Assembly (NCBI RefSeq): GCF_001038625.1
Contig: NZ_CP011803.1
Location: 4,774,001-4,838,000, forward strand
DNA from: Clostridium carboxidivorans P7
Lineage (GTDB): Bacteria; Bacillota; Clostridia; Clostridiales; Clostridiaceae
Direction: 5' to 3'
DNA length: 64,000 bases
The translations under genes and the position numbers were made by a program. Position 1 is the first letter of the stretch, and each line of letters opens with the position of its first letter. This document shows, one piece after another, positions 15,112-23,756 of the stretch. The notes under the pieces are model-generated. The model was given only the letters and a program-made list of their open reading frames with translations. It ran no database searches and had not been told where the DNA came from.

Positions 15112-17727
15112 ATGAAAATAGACGAGATTAAAGTTTTTAGTGGTAGAAATATATATTCTCATAGAAAATGCATAAAAATTAATGTGGATTTAGAAGGATA
15201 TAGGGATATTCAAACTAAGGAAATAAAAAATTTTAATGAAAGATTAATTGAAATGATTCCTCAGTTAAAAGAGCATAGATGTGGTATAGATGAAGATGGA
15301 GGGTTTGTAAAAAGAATCAAAGAAGGGACATATCTTGCACATGTTTGTGAACATATTATAATAGGGTTACAAAACACTTTAGGTATGGAGGTTTCTTATG
15401 GAAAGGCTAGAGAAATATCTGGAGATAAATACTATATAATATATGAATATATGTATAAAAATGTGGCTATAGAAATAGGTAAAATGTCTGTAGCATTAAT
15501 AAATTCATTAATAAATGGAACAACATTTAATTTAGAAAATGACTTAAAGTTGTTAAAAAGTATGTTAAGGGAAGAAGAGATTGGACCAAGTACATTAAGT
15601 ATAATAACAGAGGCTAAAAAGAGGGGTATACCTGCTATAAAATTAGGGGAAGGTAGTATGTTTCAATTAGGTTATGGAAAGTACAGTAAAATCATAGAAG
15701 CAACTATTGATGGCGATACTAAAGCTATAGGAGTGGATATAGCTTGTGATAAATTATTGTGTAAAGAACTGTTATACAATCAATGTTTACCTGTAGCAGA
15801 AGGTGGTGCAGTAAGGAATGCCTTAGAACTGCTATTTAAAGCCAATAGGATAGGGTATCCAGTGGTTTTGAAACCAAGATATGGAAACCAGGGAAAAGGT
15901 GTATTCGTTAATATAAAAAATGAAGAAGAACTTGTTAAAACCTATAGAATGTTATCTGAAAATTTTAAGGACATAATTATTGAAAAAAATATATTTGGAA
16001 AAGATTATAGAGTATGTGTTGTAGATTATAAAGTAGTGGCAGTATCTGAAAGAATGCCTCCTTATGTCATAGGAGATGGAATAAAAAGTATAAAACAGCT
16101 TATATATGAATTAAATAAAGATTCAAAAAGAGGGGAAGGTCATGAAAAACCGCTAACTAAAATAAAAATAGATGAAGAATTAAAGTTAAGTATTTTAAAA
16201 AAAGGCTATAATTTAGATAGTGTTATAGAAAAGGGGGAAAAATTAGAGTTAAGAGAAAAGGCTAATTTATCTACTGGTGGAGAGGCAATAGATTGTACTG
16301 ATGATATGTGTGAAGAAAATATAGAAGTATGTGAAAGAACAGCCAAAACTATAGGGCTTGATATATGTGGTATAGATATATGCTGTAGCAATATAAGTGA
16401 ACCTATAGGAGATGGAGCTATAATGGAAGTAAATGCAGCACCAGGGATAAGGATGCATCATTATCCAAGTAAAGGTTTAAGTAGAAATGTGGCAGGTACT
16501 ATAGTGGATATGATGTTTAAGGATATTCCAACAAGCATACCTGTTATATCTGTAACAGGTACAAATGGAAAAACTACAACAACGAGGCTTATAGGACATG
16601 TGATGACCTTAGCAGGATATAATGTTGGAATGACCACCACAGGAGGTATATATGTAGACAATAAATGTATAGAGAAAGGTGATACTACAGGATACAATAG
16701 TGCCAGAGTTATTCTTGGTAATAAAGAAATAGATGCTGCAGTATTAGAAACAGCTAGAGGTGGTATAATAAGAAAAGGACTTGCCTATGATTTAGCAGAT
16801 GTAGGGGTTATTACAAATATTACTGAAGATCATTTAGGTATAGATGGAATAGAAACTATAGAAGATTTAGCATATGTAAAATCATTAGTTGCAGAAGCAG
16901 TAAAGGATGATGGGTATGTAGTTATAAACGCAGATAATCCTGTTAGTCTTAAAATTTTAGATAGAACTAAAAGCAACATAATTATGTTTTCAAAAAATAA
17001 ATATAATCCTGCGCTTGTAAAAAATATAAAGCAGGGTGGATGTGGTATATATACAAATGAAGGTACTATATATGTTGAAAAACAAGAAAAAGTAGTACCT
17101 ATGGTAAAAATTCAGGATGTTATGATTACACTAAATGGTAAATTAACATATAACATAGAAAATGCTATGGCTGCTTGTGCGGCACTTATAGGACTGAATA
17201 TTAAATATTCTGTTATAAGGAAAGGATTAACTAGTTTTTATGGAGATGAAAATTATAATCCAGGAAGATTTAATATGTATGAAATAAATGGAGTGAAAGT
17301 TGTATTAGACTATGGTCATAACATAGAGGGGTATAAGGCTGTAATTAATGGAGCTAAAGAGATAAAGCATAAAAGGTTAATAGGGGTAATAGGTGTCCCG
17401 GGAGATAGAACTAATAGCAGTACAGAGTATATAGGTGAGATTTCTGGAAAAAGCTTTGATTACATTTATATTAAAGAGGATAAAGATAGGAGAGGAAGAA
17501 AAGTAGGTGAAATTGCAGATATAATAAAGAAGGGTGTTGTAAACTCCGGTTTTAATGAAAGAAAAATTAATGTTATATTAGATGAGAAAGAGGCTTTAAA
17601 AAAGGCTATAGAGGATTCAGTAGAAGGAGATTTAATTATAATATTTTTTGAAAATTTAGATCCTTTAGTAAAGTTGGTAAAAGAAAAAATAAATATGGAT
17701 AAAAAGCAGCTTGCAGCAACATTTTAG
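15112..17727 (+). CDS. cphA: Cyanophycin synthetase
   Basis: The 871-residue enzyme makes cyanophycin from Asp and Arg with ATP. It has an N-terminal domain (about 1-160), an ATP-grasp module (about 210-450) with VVLKPRYGNQGKGVF and EVNAAPGIRMHHYP, and a Mur-ligase-like C-terminal module with the P-loop GTNGKTTTT near residue 485 and NITEDHLG near 565. The length is standard for CphA. The start is ATG 15112, 15 nt after AGGAGG. The alternative TTG 15076 lies inside cphB. In Clostridium perfringens cyanophycin has been linked to spore assembly, and here the operon sits among coat genes. Confidence 0.94.
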   Translation: MKIDEIKVFSGRNIYSHRKCIKINVDLEGYRDIQTKEIKNFNERLIEMIPQLKEHRCGIDEDGGFVKRIKEGTYLAHVCEHIIIGLQNTLGMEVSYGKAREISGDKYYIIYEYMYKNVAIEIGKMSVALINSLINGTTFNLENDLKLLKSMLREEEIGPSTLSIITEAKKRGIPAIKLGEGSMFQLGYGKYSKIIEATIDGDTKAIGVDIACDKLLCKELLYNQCLPVAEGGAVRNALELLFKANRIGYPVVLKPRYGNQGKGVFVNIKNEEELVKTYRMLSENFKDIIIEKNIFGKDYRVCVVDYKVVAVSERMPPYVIGDGIKSIKQLIYELNKDSKRGEGHEKPLTKIKIDEELKLSILKKGYNLDSVIEKGEKLELREKANLSTGGEAIDCTDDMCEENIEVCERTAKTIGLDICGIDICCSNISEPIGDGAIMEVNAAPGIRMHHYPSKGLSRNVAGTIVDMMFKDIPTSIPVISVTGTNGKTTTTRLIGHVMTLAGYNVGMTTTGGIYVDNKCIEKGDTTGYNSARVILGNKEIDAAVLETARGGIIRKGLAYDLADVGVITNITEDHLGIDGIETIEDLAYVKSLVAEAVKDDGYVVINADNPVSLKILDRTKSNIIMFSKNKYNPALVKNIKQGGCGIYTNEGTIYVEKQEKVVPMVKIQDVMITLNGKLTYNIENAMAACAALIGLNIKYSVIRKGLTSFYGDENYNPGRFNMYEINGVKVVLDYGHNIEGYKAVINGAKEIKHKRLIGVIGVPGDRTNSSTEYIGEISGKSFDYIYIKEDKDRRGRKVGEIADIIKKGVVNSGFNERKINVILDEKEALKKAIEDSVEGDLIIIFFENLDPLVKLVKEKINMDKKQLAATF

Positions 17728-17745
17728 ATAGAGGTTAAATCTAAT

Positions 17746-17800
17746 AAATTAAAGCTATACCTTTAAAAATAAATTTTTAAAGGTATAGCTTTAATTTTAA
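17746..17800 (+). terminator. Terminator of the cphBA operon
   Basis: A perfect 25-bp inverted repeat at 17746-17770/17773-17797 ends in T-rich sequence. This is one of the longest stems in the window. Confidence 0.9.
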
Positions 17801-17854
17801 TCTTGTATTATACTATTTTTTAGTATTATATTTATGTGCTTCTGGAGGATAGAA

Positions 17855-18697
17855 ATGTTAATAAAGGCTTATGCAAAAGTTAATTTATCATTGGACGTAG
17901 TGGGAAAAAGGGAAGATGGTTACCACATTTTGGAAATGATAATGCAGACTATAGATTTATATGATTTAATAAACATTAAGAAAACTAATAAAGGTATTAA
18001 TATAAGTTGTAATAAGCAGTATGTACCTACGGATGAGAGAAATTTAGCGTATAAAGCAGCAGAGCTGTTCATGAAAACTTATAATATATGTGAGGGCGTA
18101 GATATTTACATAAAGAAATATATACCTGTTGCAGCTGGATTGGCAGGAGGAAGTACAGATGCAGCAGCAGTGTTAAGGGCTATGAGAAATATGTATAGAC
18201 CTGATATAAGTGATGAAAAGATTATGAAATTAGGATTAAACATAGGAGCAGATGTACCTTATTGTGTTGTTGGAGGAACAGCACTTTGTGAAGGTATAGG
18301 AGAAAAGGTTACAAAACTTAATAGTTTTAAAAACCACATTTTAGTTGTAGTAAAGCCAGCTTTTGGAGTATCTACGAAAGAAGTATACAAAAGTTTGGAT
18401 ATAAATAAAATAAAGAGGCATCCTGATACAAATTTATTAATATCAAGTATAGAAGCTAATAATTTAAATACATTAGCAAGGAATATGAAAAATGTGTTAG
18501 AAAATGTTACTTTATATAAACATGTAGTATTAAAAGATATAAAGAAAGAAATGATTAATATGGGAGCACAAGGTGCACTAATGAGTGGCAGCGGACCTAC
18601 GATATTTGCATTTTTTAGTGATATGTTAAAAGCTCAATTGTGCTATGATAAAATGAAGAAAAAGTATAGGGAAACTTTTATAACAAGAACAATTTAG
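17855..18697 (+). CDS. ispE: 4-diphosphocytidyl-2-C-methyl-D-erythritol kinase
   Basis: This GHMP-family kinase of 280 residues catalyses the ATP-dependent step of the MEP pathway for isoprenoid precursors. The N-terminus IKAYAKVNLSLDVVGKREDGYH and the GHMP ATP motif PVAAGLAGGSTDAA near residue 92 are diagnostic, and GAQGALMSGSGPT closes the active site. The start is ATG 17855, 6 nt after GGAGG; an upstream in-frame ATG at 17834 lies before that site. The stop codon TAG shares its last two bases with a palindromic element, so the insertion apparently abuts or remade the 3' end. Position next to yabG/veg resembles Bacillus. Confidence 0.95.
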   Translation: MLIKAYAKVNLSLDVVGKREDGYHILEMIMQTIDLYDLINIKKTNKGINISCNKQYVPTDERNLAYKAAELFMKTYNICEGVDIYIKKYIPVAAGLAGGSTDAAAVLRAMRNMYRPDISDEKIMKLGLNIGADVPYCVVGGTALCEGIGEKVTKLNSFKNHILVVVKPAFGVSTKEVYKSLDINKIKRHPDTNLLISSIEANNLNTLARNMKNVLENVTLYKHVVLKDIKKEMINMGAQGALMSGSGPTIFAFFSDMLKAQLCYDKMKKKYRETFITRTI

Positions 18698-18855
18698 GCA
18701 TCTGAAAGAAAATAATTAGTCCAGATGCGACGTATATTTTGCGTCAGACAAGGAGGCAGGTTCCTTAGATAGTGAACCCTATCTAAAGGTTCTGCCGACG
18801 CCGCATGACACAAAATATACTAGCAGGTGGACTTATTATTTTTTTGAAGATGCCT
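18696..18855. mobile_element. 160-bp fully palindromic MITE-like element over the ispE stop
   Basis: The ends 18696-18723 and 18828-18855 are 28-bp imperfect inverted repeats, starting AGGCATCT and ending AGATGCCT. Inside are matching blocks TATATTTTGCGTCA/TGACACAAAATATA and GGCAG/CTGCC. A central stem (18763-18772/18779-18789) allows the whole element to fold into one long hairpin. It is much richer in G+C than its surroundings. No ORF is present. A non-autonomous transposable element or structured RNA repeat is the likeliest reading. Confidence 0.65.
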
Positions 18856-18875
18856 TAATGTTAATACTCAATAAG

Positions 18876-18932
18876 GAGATATATAAAATTAGAAATTAAT
18901 TTCTAGTTTTATATATCTCTTTTATTTTTTGT
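18876..18932 (+). terminator. Terminator downstream of ispE
   Basis: A 19-bp stem at 18876-18894/18901-18919 with one wobble pair is followed by a T-rich run. It probably was the native ispE terminator before the palindromic element intervened. Confidence 0.85.
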
Positions 18933-19001
18933 ATTATGAATAAATAGTTTTATAAAAGTTAAAAATAAGCTAAGATTACCTAAAAAATTAGAGGTGATAC
19001 A

Positions 19002-19196
19002 GTGAGAATAATAAAAATATTTAATGGCTATTTTTTGATTTTGATGATTATACAAGGATTAGTACTAGCTTTTTTTGATTCAAGAAGTTTTAGCAGAAGA
19101 AATTTAAGAGATGTAAGTAAAATGGCAAAATTTTTAGGTATAAGTTTTATTATAATGTCTGTTTGTCTTTATTTAGTTAGCACATTTACAGTGTAA
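19002..19196 (+). CDS. Small two-TM membrane protein (CLC_0170-like)
   Basis: This 64-residue protein has two hydrophobic helices (about 8-25 and 42-60) separated by a basic loop (DSRSFSRRNLRDVSK). It resembles small clostridial membrane proteins annotated as the CLC_0170 family, with no known function. The GTG start at 19002 follows AGAGGTGAT. It lies 48 nt before the germinant receptor operon and may be transcribed with it. A link to germination is suggested only by position. Confidence 0.6.
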   Translation: MRIIKIFNGYFLILMIIQGLVLAFFDSRSFSRRNLRDVSKMAKFLGISFIIMSVCLYLVSTFTV

Positions 19197-19244
19197 AGTT
19201 ATACTCAAATTTCTGTATTAATTAATTTAAGGAAGTGATGACCG

Positions 19245-20705
19245 TTGAAAGAAGAAATAAGAGATGAAATAGTTAAAAAAGTTAGTGATAACATTTCTTA
19301 TATAAAAGATTTGTTAAAAGGAAGTTCTGATATAGTTTATAGGGAATTTTACATAGGAGAATTTAAGTCTGCATTAGTATATGTAGATGGCATGGGAGAT
19401 AAGGTACTTCTAGATGATTTTGTGCTAGAAACACTTATGATTAGAGGAAGTAGGGTAGCAAAAGTAGAGGAAATAAAAAATAGAATACTAACAGTTTCTG
19501 ACTTGAGAGAAGTAAAAAAACTTAGTGAAGGTATTAATGCAGTACTTTCTGGAGATACATTAATGTTCATTGAAGGGCTTGAAATTTGTTATATTATATC
19601 TACTCGTGCTTGGCCTGCTAGAGGTGTATCAGAACCATCTGGGGAAACAGCAATAAGGGGAGGCAGAGATGGATTCACAGAAATTGTAAGATTTAACACT
19701 GCATTGATTAGAAGAAGAATAAGAGATACTAGATTAAAAATATCACCTAAAAGCATAGGAACAAGATCTAAAACTGATGTAGCAATAATGTACATTGATG
19801 ATATTGTAAATAAAGATGCACTAGAGGAGCTTTTAAAGAGGATAGATAAAATAAATATAGATGCTGTATTAGATAGCGGATATATAGAACAACTCATAGA
19901 AGACAGTACATTTTCTGTATTTCCACAAATACAGAGTACAGAAAGACCAGATGTGGTGGCGGCAGCACTATATGAAGGGAGAATAGCTATATTAGTAGAT
20001 AATTCTCCATTTGCAATTATAGTGCCTACAACTCTGCCTAATTTGTTTCAAGCACCAGATGATTATTATCAAAGATGGATTCATGGATCAGTAGTAAGAC
20101 TTATAAGATTTTTTTCAATAATTATATCGCTAATACTTCCATCATTATATGTTGCAGTTACATCATTTCATACATCTATAATTCCTACAAAATTGGCTTA
20201 TTTTATTGCAGCATCTAGAGAAGGTGTGCCTTTCCCAGCTTTTGTAGAAGCATTAATTATGGAGGTAAGCCTTGCTTTTTTACTTGAGGCTATAGCAAGA
20301 TTACCTAAACCTATAGGAGCAACTATTGGTATAGTAGGTGGTCTTATAATAGGTCAGGCAGCTGTAACAGCGGGAATAGTAAGCCCAATAATGATAATTA
20401 TAGTATCTATTACTGCAATAACAAGTTTTACAACTCCTAATTATCAAATTACATCGGCTTTTAGAATATTGAGATTTCTACTTATAATAGCAGCATCAAT
20501 ATTAGGTCTTTATGGAATGATGATAGGATTAATATGTATACTTATACACTTAGTAAGGCTTAGAAGTTTTGGAGTGCCTTATTTGGCCCCACTAGTTAAT
20601 CCTCAAATAAGTGATTTCAAAGATATGTATATAAGATTTCCACTGAAATGTTTTAAGAAAAGACCAGAATATATGGATACAGGAGATAAAGTACGACAAA
20701 AATAG
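19245..20705 (+). CDS. gerKA: Spore germinant receptor A subunit (GerA/GerK type)
   Basis: The 486-residue protein has a soluble N-terminal domain (about 1-280) with the conserved TLMFIEG, PSGETAIRGGRDGFTE and RWIHGSVVRLIRFFS blocks. A C-terminal membrane domain with about five helices follows (290-450). It forms the A subunit of an inner-membrane germinant receptor in the spore. The TTG start at 19245 follows GGAAGTGAT. It is followed by B and C subunits with 15-nt and overlapping junctions, so the operon is complete. The gene symbol gerKA follows clostridial usage; the specificity is unknown. Confidence 0.92.
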   Translation: MKEEIRDEIVKKVSDNISYIKDLLKGSSDIVYREFYIGEFKSALVYVDGMGDKVLLDDFVLETLMIRGSRVAKVEEIKNRILTVSDLREVKKLSEGINAVLSGDTLMFIEGLEICYIISTRAWPARGVSEPSGETAIRGGRDGFTEIVRFNTALIRRRIRDTRLKISPKSIGTRSKTDVAIMYIDDIVNKDALEELLKRIDKINIDAVLDSGYIEQLIEDSTFSVFPQIQSTERPDVVAAALYEGRIAILVDNSPFAIIVPTTLPNLFQAPDDYYQRWIHGSVVRLIRFFSIIISLILPSLYVAVTSFHTSIIPTKLAYFIAASREGVPFPAFVEALIMEVSLAFLLEAIARLPKPIGATIGIVGGLIIGQAAVTAGIVSPIMIIIVSITAITSFTTPNYQITSAFRILRFLLIIAASILGLYGMMIGLICILIHLVRLRSFGVPYLAPLVNPQISDFKDMYIRFPLKCFKKRPEYMDTGDKVRQK

Positions 20706-20720
20706 AGGTGAATACATTTT

Positions 20721-21833
20721 ATGATTAATAAAAATTTTATTACGTCTTATGGATTATTTTCTACGGTTGTTGTAACCGTTGTAGGAATAGGAATATTCGC
20801 TTATCCTAGTGAATTAGCTGCTATTGTTGGTAATGATGGATGGATTGTAACTTTATTGGCTGGATTTATAGCTTATGTATTAGCATATCTTATATATAAA
20901 GTGGTTAAGATCAATAACTTTAATAAATTTCTTAACTTAATGGAAAATAATTTTGGAAAGATATTTGGGGGGATTTTATCAATAATTTTTGTAGCTTATA
21001 CTACATTTTCAATGTCAATAGGAATGAGGTCTTTTGTAGAAGTAATAAAAATGTATCTTTTAGAAAAAACACCTACTGAATTTTTGATTGTAGTAACTAT
21101 AATTACAGGAAGTTATCTTATAAGAGGTGAAATTGATAATTTAGTAAAATTTAATGAAATTGCCTTTGGAATAATGTTTTTACCTATAATTTTGATACTT
21201 TTATTGACTTTAAATCATTTGGATTTTACAAATATTTTTCCCATATTCAACAATGCTCCAATAAATTACTTAAAAGGGATGAATGCTGCAGTATTTACAT
21301 TTACGGGGTTTGAATTGATGTATTTATTCTTACCATTTGTAAAAAACAAAGCTGGAATAAAAAAATGTATATTAAAAAGTATTGGTTTTGTAACAGCATT
21401 TTATACAATTATAGTAATATTTTGCATAGCAATTTTTTCAAAGGCTCAAACAGAAACTTTGTTATGGCCAACTATAACCATGGTAAAATCTATAAGTATA
21501 CCTGGAGCTTTTATAGAGAGATGGGAAGGTATAGTAATGGCTATGTGGATAATATTTTATTTTACAACATTCATTAATTATTATTATTTTTCTGCGGATA
21601 TAGTTAAGGATGTATTTAGGTTGAAAGATGTAAAATTATCAATGTTGATTATAGTTCCTTTTATATATGCTATAGCAATGTACCCACAAAATATAGCTGA
21701 GCTTTATGAAATGGGGAGAACAGGAACGCATGCATTTGCAGTATATGTTTTGATTGTACTTCCTTTATTATTACTTTTAATAAATAAAGTTAGAGGTAAC
21801 CAAGAAAGGGGGGGTGAGCAAAATGAAACTTAA
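20721..21833 (+). CDS. gerKB: Spore germinant receptor B subunit (APC-type)
   Basis: This 370-residue membrane protein has about ten hydrophobic segments and belongs to the amino acid/polyamine/organocation superfamily (GerAB/GerKB). In homologs this subunit binds the germinant. Visible family features are VVVTVVGIGIFAYPSELA at the first helix and FTFTGFELMYLFLPF mid-protein. The ATG is 9 nt after AGAGGTGA. Its last 11 nt overlap the C-subunit gene, which supports translational coupling. Confidence 0.92.
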   Translation: MINKNFITSYGLFSTVVVTVVGIGIFAYPSELAAIVGNDGWIVTLLAGFIAYVLAYLIYKVVKINNFNKFLNLMENNFGKIFGGILSIIFVAYTTFSMSIGMRSFVEVIKMYLLEKTPTEFLIVVTIITGSYLIRGEIDNLVKFNEIAFGIMFLPIILILLLTLNHLDFTNIFPIFNNAPINYLKGMNAAVFTFTGFELMYLFLPFVKNKAGIKKCILKSIGFVTAFYTIIVIFCIAIFSKAQTETLLWPTITMVKSISIPGAFIERWEGIVMAMWIIFYFTTFINYYYFSADIVKDVFRLKDVKLSMLIIVPFIYAIAMYPQNIAELYEMGRTGTHAFAVYVLIVLPLLLLLINKVRGNQERGGEQNET

Positions 21834-22989
21834 AAAATTTATACCGTTAATATTGATTTGCTGTATTTTTACTGGATGTTGGGACAAAGTTGAAATAGAT
21901 AGAAAAAGTTTTATATCTATTATAGGCGTAGATGCTGGGGAACAAATAGATAAAAAACCTAAAGAAGTAAAGTCGGATGATCCTTATAATGGTGCCAATG
22001 TTAAAAGGCTGCATGTTATTTTAGGATCTCCAGATATAAGTAAATTAGGACCAGATAAGGGTGGAACAGCTGAAGATATATATGTAGACACAGATGCTTA
22101 TTCAATGGAAGATGCCATAAGCAAGGCTAGTGCTAAAACTAGCAGGATTATAAAATTTAGTCATATGAAGCTTTTGGTATTAAGCAGTGAAATTTTACAA
22201 CATCCAGATACTTTAAAAGAGGTAGTAGACTATTTGCAAAGGCAAGCTTCATTGGATAGGATGATGAATGTAGTTATAGCAAAAGGAAAAACAGAAGATT
22301 ACATAAAATATAAATCCAAAACAGAAAAGAATGTTGAAAGTTATATAGCTGGTTTAATGGAAAATGACGCAGGAAATGCTGTATTACCTGTAACATTAAA
22401 TAAATTTCTTGTTTCATTAAATGAAAATGGTAATATAGTACTACCAGCTATGGAGATAGATAAAGATAAAAAAGAACTCAAAATAAGTGGAGCTGGTATA
22501 ATAAAAGACTATAAATTAAAGGGATATTTATCACCTATACAAACTGTTAATTTACAAATATTAAAGGGGAAACTTCATGAGGGTAAGAAGGCAATATATA
22601 AGGATGGGCATCCTATAGATGTTTCTTTTAATAGTGCAGGTAGAAAAATAAGAGTAAAGGATGTTGATGGAAAACTTATATTTGATGTGTATCTTAATTT
22701 GGAAGGAGAACTAAAAGAGTATCATATAGATAGTAATTTAGCTTCCAAAAATGAATTAAGTCTTATAGAAAATGATTTTAATAAATCACTAAAGGAAGAA
22801 TGTGAACAATTAATTAGAATTACTCAAAATGAATTTCAAGTAGATCCATCAGAATTCAAAGAATATGTAAGAAAGTATCATCCTAAAATTTGGAGTCAAA
22901 AGAAGAAGAATTGGCCTGAAGCATATAAAAATTCAGTAATAAATGTTGATATAACCACAAAGATAAGAAGAATAGGAGTATCAAAATAG
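21823..22989 (+). CDS. gerKC: Spore germinant receptor C subunit, lipoprotein
   Basis: This 388-residue GerAC/GerKC-type lipoprotein has a signal segment ending in the lipobox FTGC, with CWDKVEIDR after the modified Cys. The WDKVEI(D/N) motif is typical of the family. It sits on the outer face of the spore inner membrane with the A and B subunits. The start is ATG 21823, because the GTG at 21814 lies within the GGGGGGTGAG ribosome site. The gene overlaps the B-subunit gene by 11 nt. Confidence 0.92.
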   Translation: MKLKKFIPLILICCIFTGCWDKVEIDRKSFISIIGVDAGEQIDKKPKEVKSDDPYNGANVKRLHVILGSPDISKLGPDKGGTAEDIYVDTDAYSMEDAISKASAKTSRIIKFSHMKLLVLSSEILQHPDTLKEVVDYLQRQASLDRMMNVVIAKGKTEDYIKYKSKTEKNVESYIAGLMENDAGNAVLPVTLNKFLVSLNENGNIVLPAMEIDKDKKELKISGAGIIKDYKLKGYLSPIQTVNLQILKGKLHEGKKAIYKDGHPIDVSFNSAGRKIRVKDVDGKLIFDVYLNLEGELKEYHIDSNLASKNELSLIENDFNKSLKEECEQLIRITQNEFQVDPSEFKEYVRKYHPKIWSQKKKNWPEAYKNSVINVDITTKIRRIGVSK

Positions 22990-23089
22990 ATACAGTTCTT
23001 GGAATTAGGATAAATATAGTTAAGGTGAATATAACTAAAATATATGTCAATAATACTAATAACAAATTATAAATGGGGGATAAAAAATT

Positions 23090-23740
23090 ATGAAAAAGGT
23101 TTTAGTTATTTTTATTTGTATTTTAGGCATATTTTCCTTAACTGCTAATAAGACAAAAGTAAGTGGTGATTCTGTTCAAAAGGACATAGCTTCTAAAATT
23201 ATAAGATTTCATGTAATAGCAAATAGTGATTCAAAAAGTGACCAAGCTCTTAAATTAAAGGTTAGAGATAAAGTTTTGGAATATATGCAGCCCAAATTAA
23301 AAAGTTCCAAAAGTATAGATGAATCCAGAGAAATAATTAGAAAAAGTAACAATGAAATAATAACAATAGCAGAAGATGTAATAAAGAAAAATGGATACAA
23401 TTATGCGGTTAAAACCACATTATCCAATGAAAATTTTCCTATAAAAACCTATGGCAATATAACATTGCCACAGGGAAAATATGAGGCTTATAGAATAATC
23501 ATAGGAAATGGTGAAGGCCAAAATTGGTGGTGTGTAATGTTTCCACCTTTATGTTTTATTGATATTACAAAAGGAGAAGTTTCTTATAAGGAAACAGAGA
23601 AAGATATGAAAAAGGTGTTATCTCCTGAGGAGTACAAGATGATAGATAATCAAATAAGCAATTCTGGTGATAAAAATAGTATAAAAGTTAAGTTTAAGAT
23701 TTTAGAACTATTAAAAAATAAGAAAAGTCCAGTACAGTAA
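23090..23740 (+). CDS. spoIIR: Stage II sporulation protein R
   Basis: This 216-residue secreted protein matches SpoIIR, the forespore signal that triggers SpoIIGA to process pro-SigE in the mother cell. The N-terminus has a hydrophobic signal segment (about 3-22). The conserved core IRFHVIANSDSKSDQALKL starts near residue 42, and GQNWWCVMFPPLCF lies near residue 143. The ATG follows GGGGGAT at close spacing. In Bacillus spoIIR sits in the prfA-upp block, while here it lies next to a germinant receptor operon, so it has moved. No convincing SigF promoter was found by eye. Confidence 0.94.
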   Translation: MKKVLVIFICILGIFSLTANKTKVSGDSVQKDIASKIIRFHVIANSDSKSDQALKLKVRDKVLEYMQPKLKSSKSIDESREIIRKSNNEIITIAEDVIKKNGYNYAVKTTLSNENFPIKTYGNITLPQGKYEAYRIIIGNGEGQNWWCVMFPPLCFIDITKGEVSYKETEKDMKKVLSPEEYKMIDNQISNSGDKNSIKVKFKILELLKNKKSPVQ

Positions 23741-23756
23741 ATACTGGATTTTTTAG
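23728..23756. terminator. Terminator between convergent spoIIR and glycosyltransferase genes
   Basis: The arms TCCAGTA and TACTGGA lie at 23728-23734/23742-23748, followed by six T residues. The left arm lies inside the spoIIR coding end. Confidence 0.7.
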
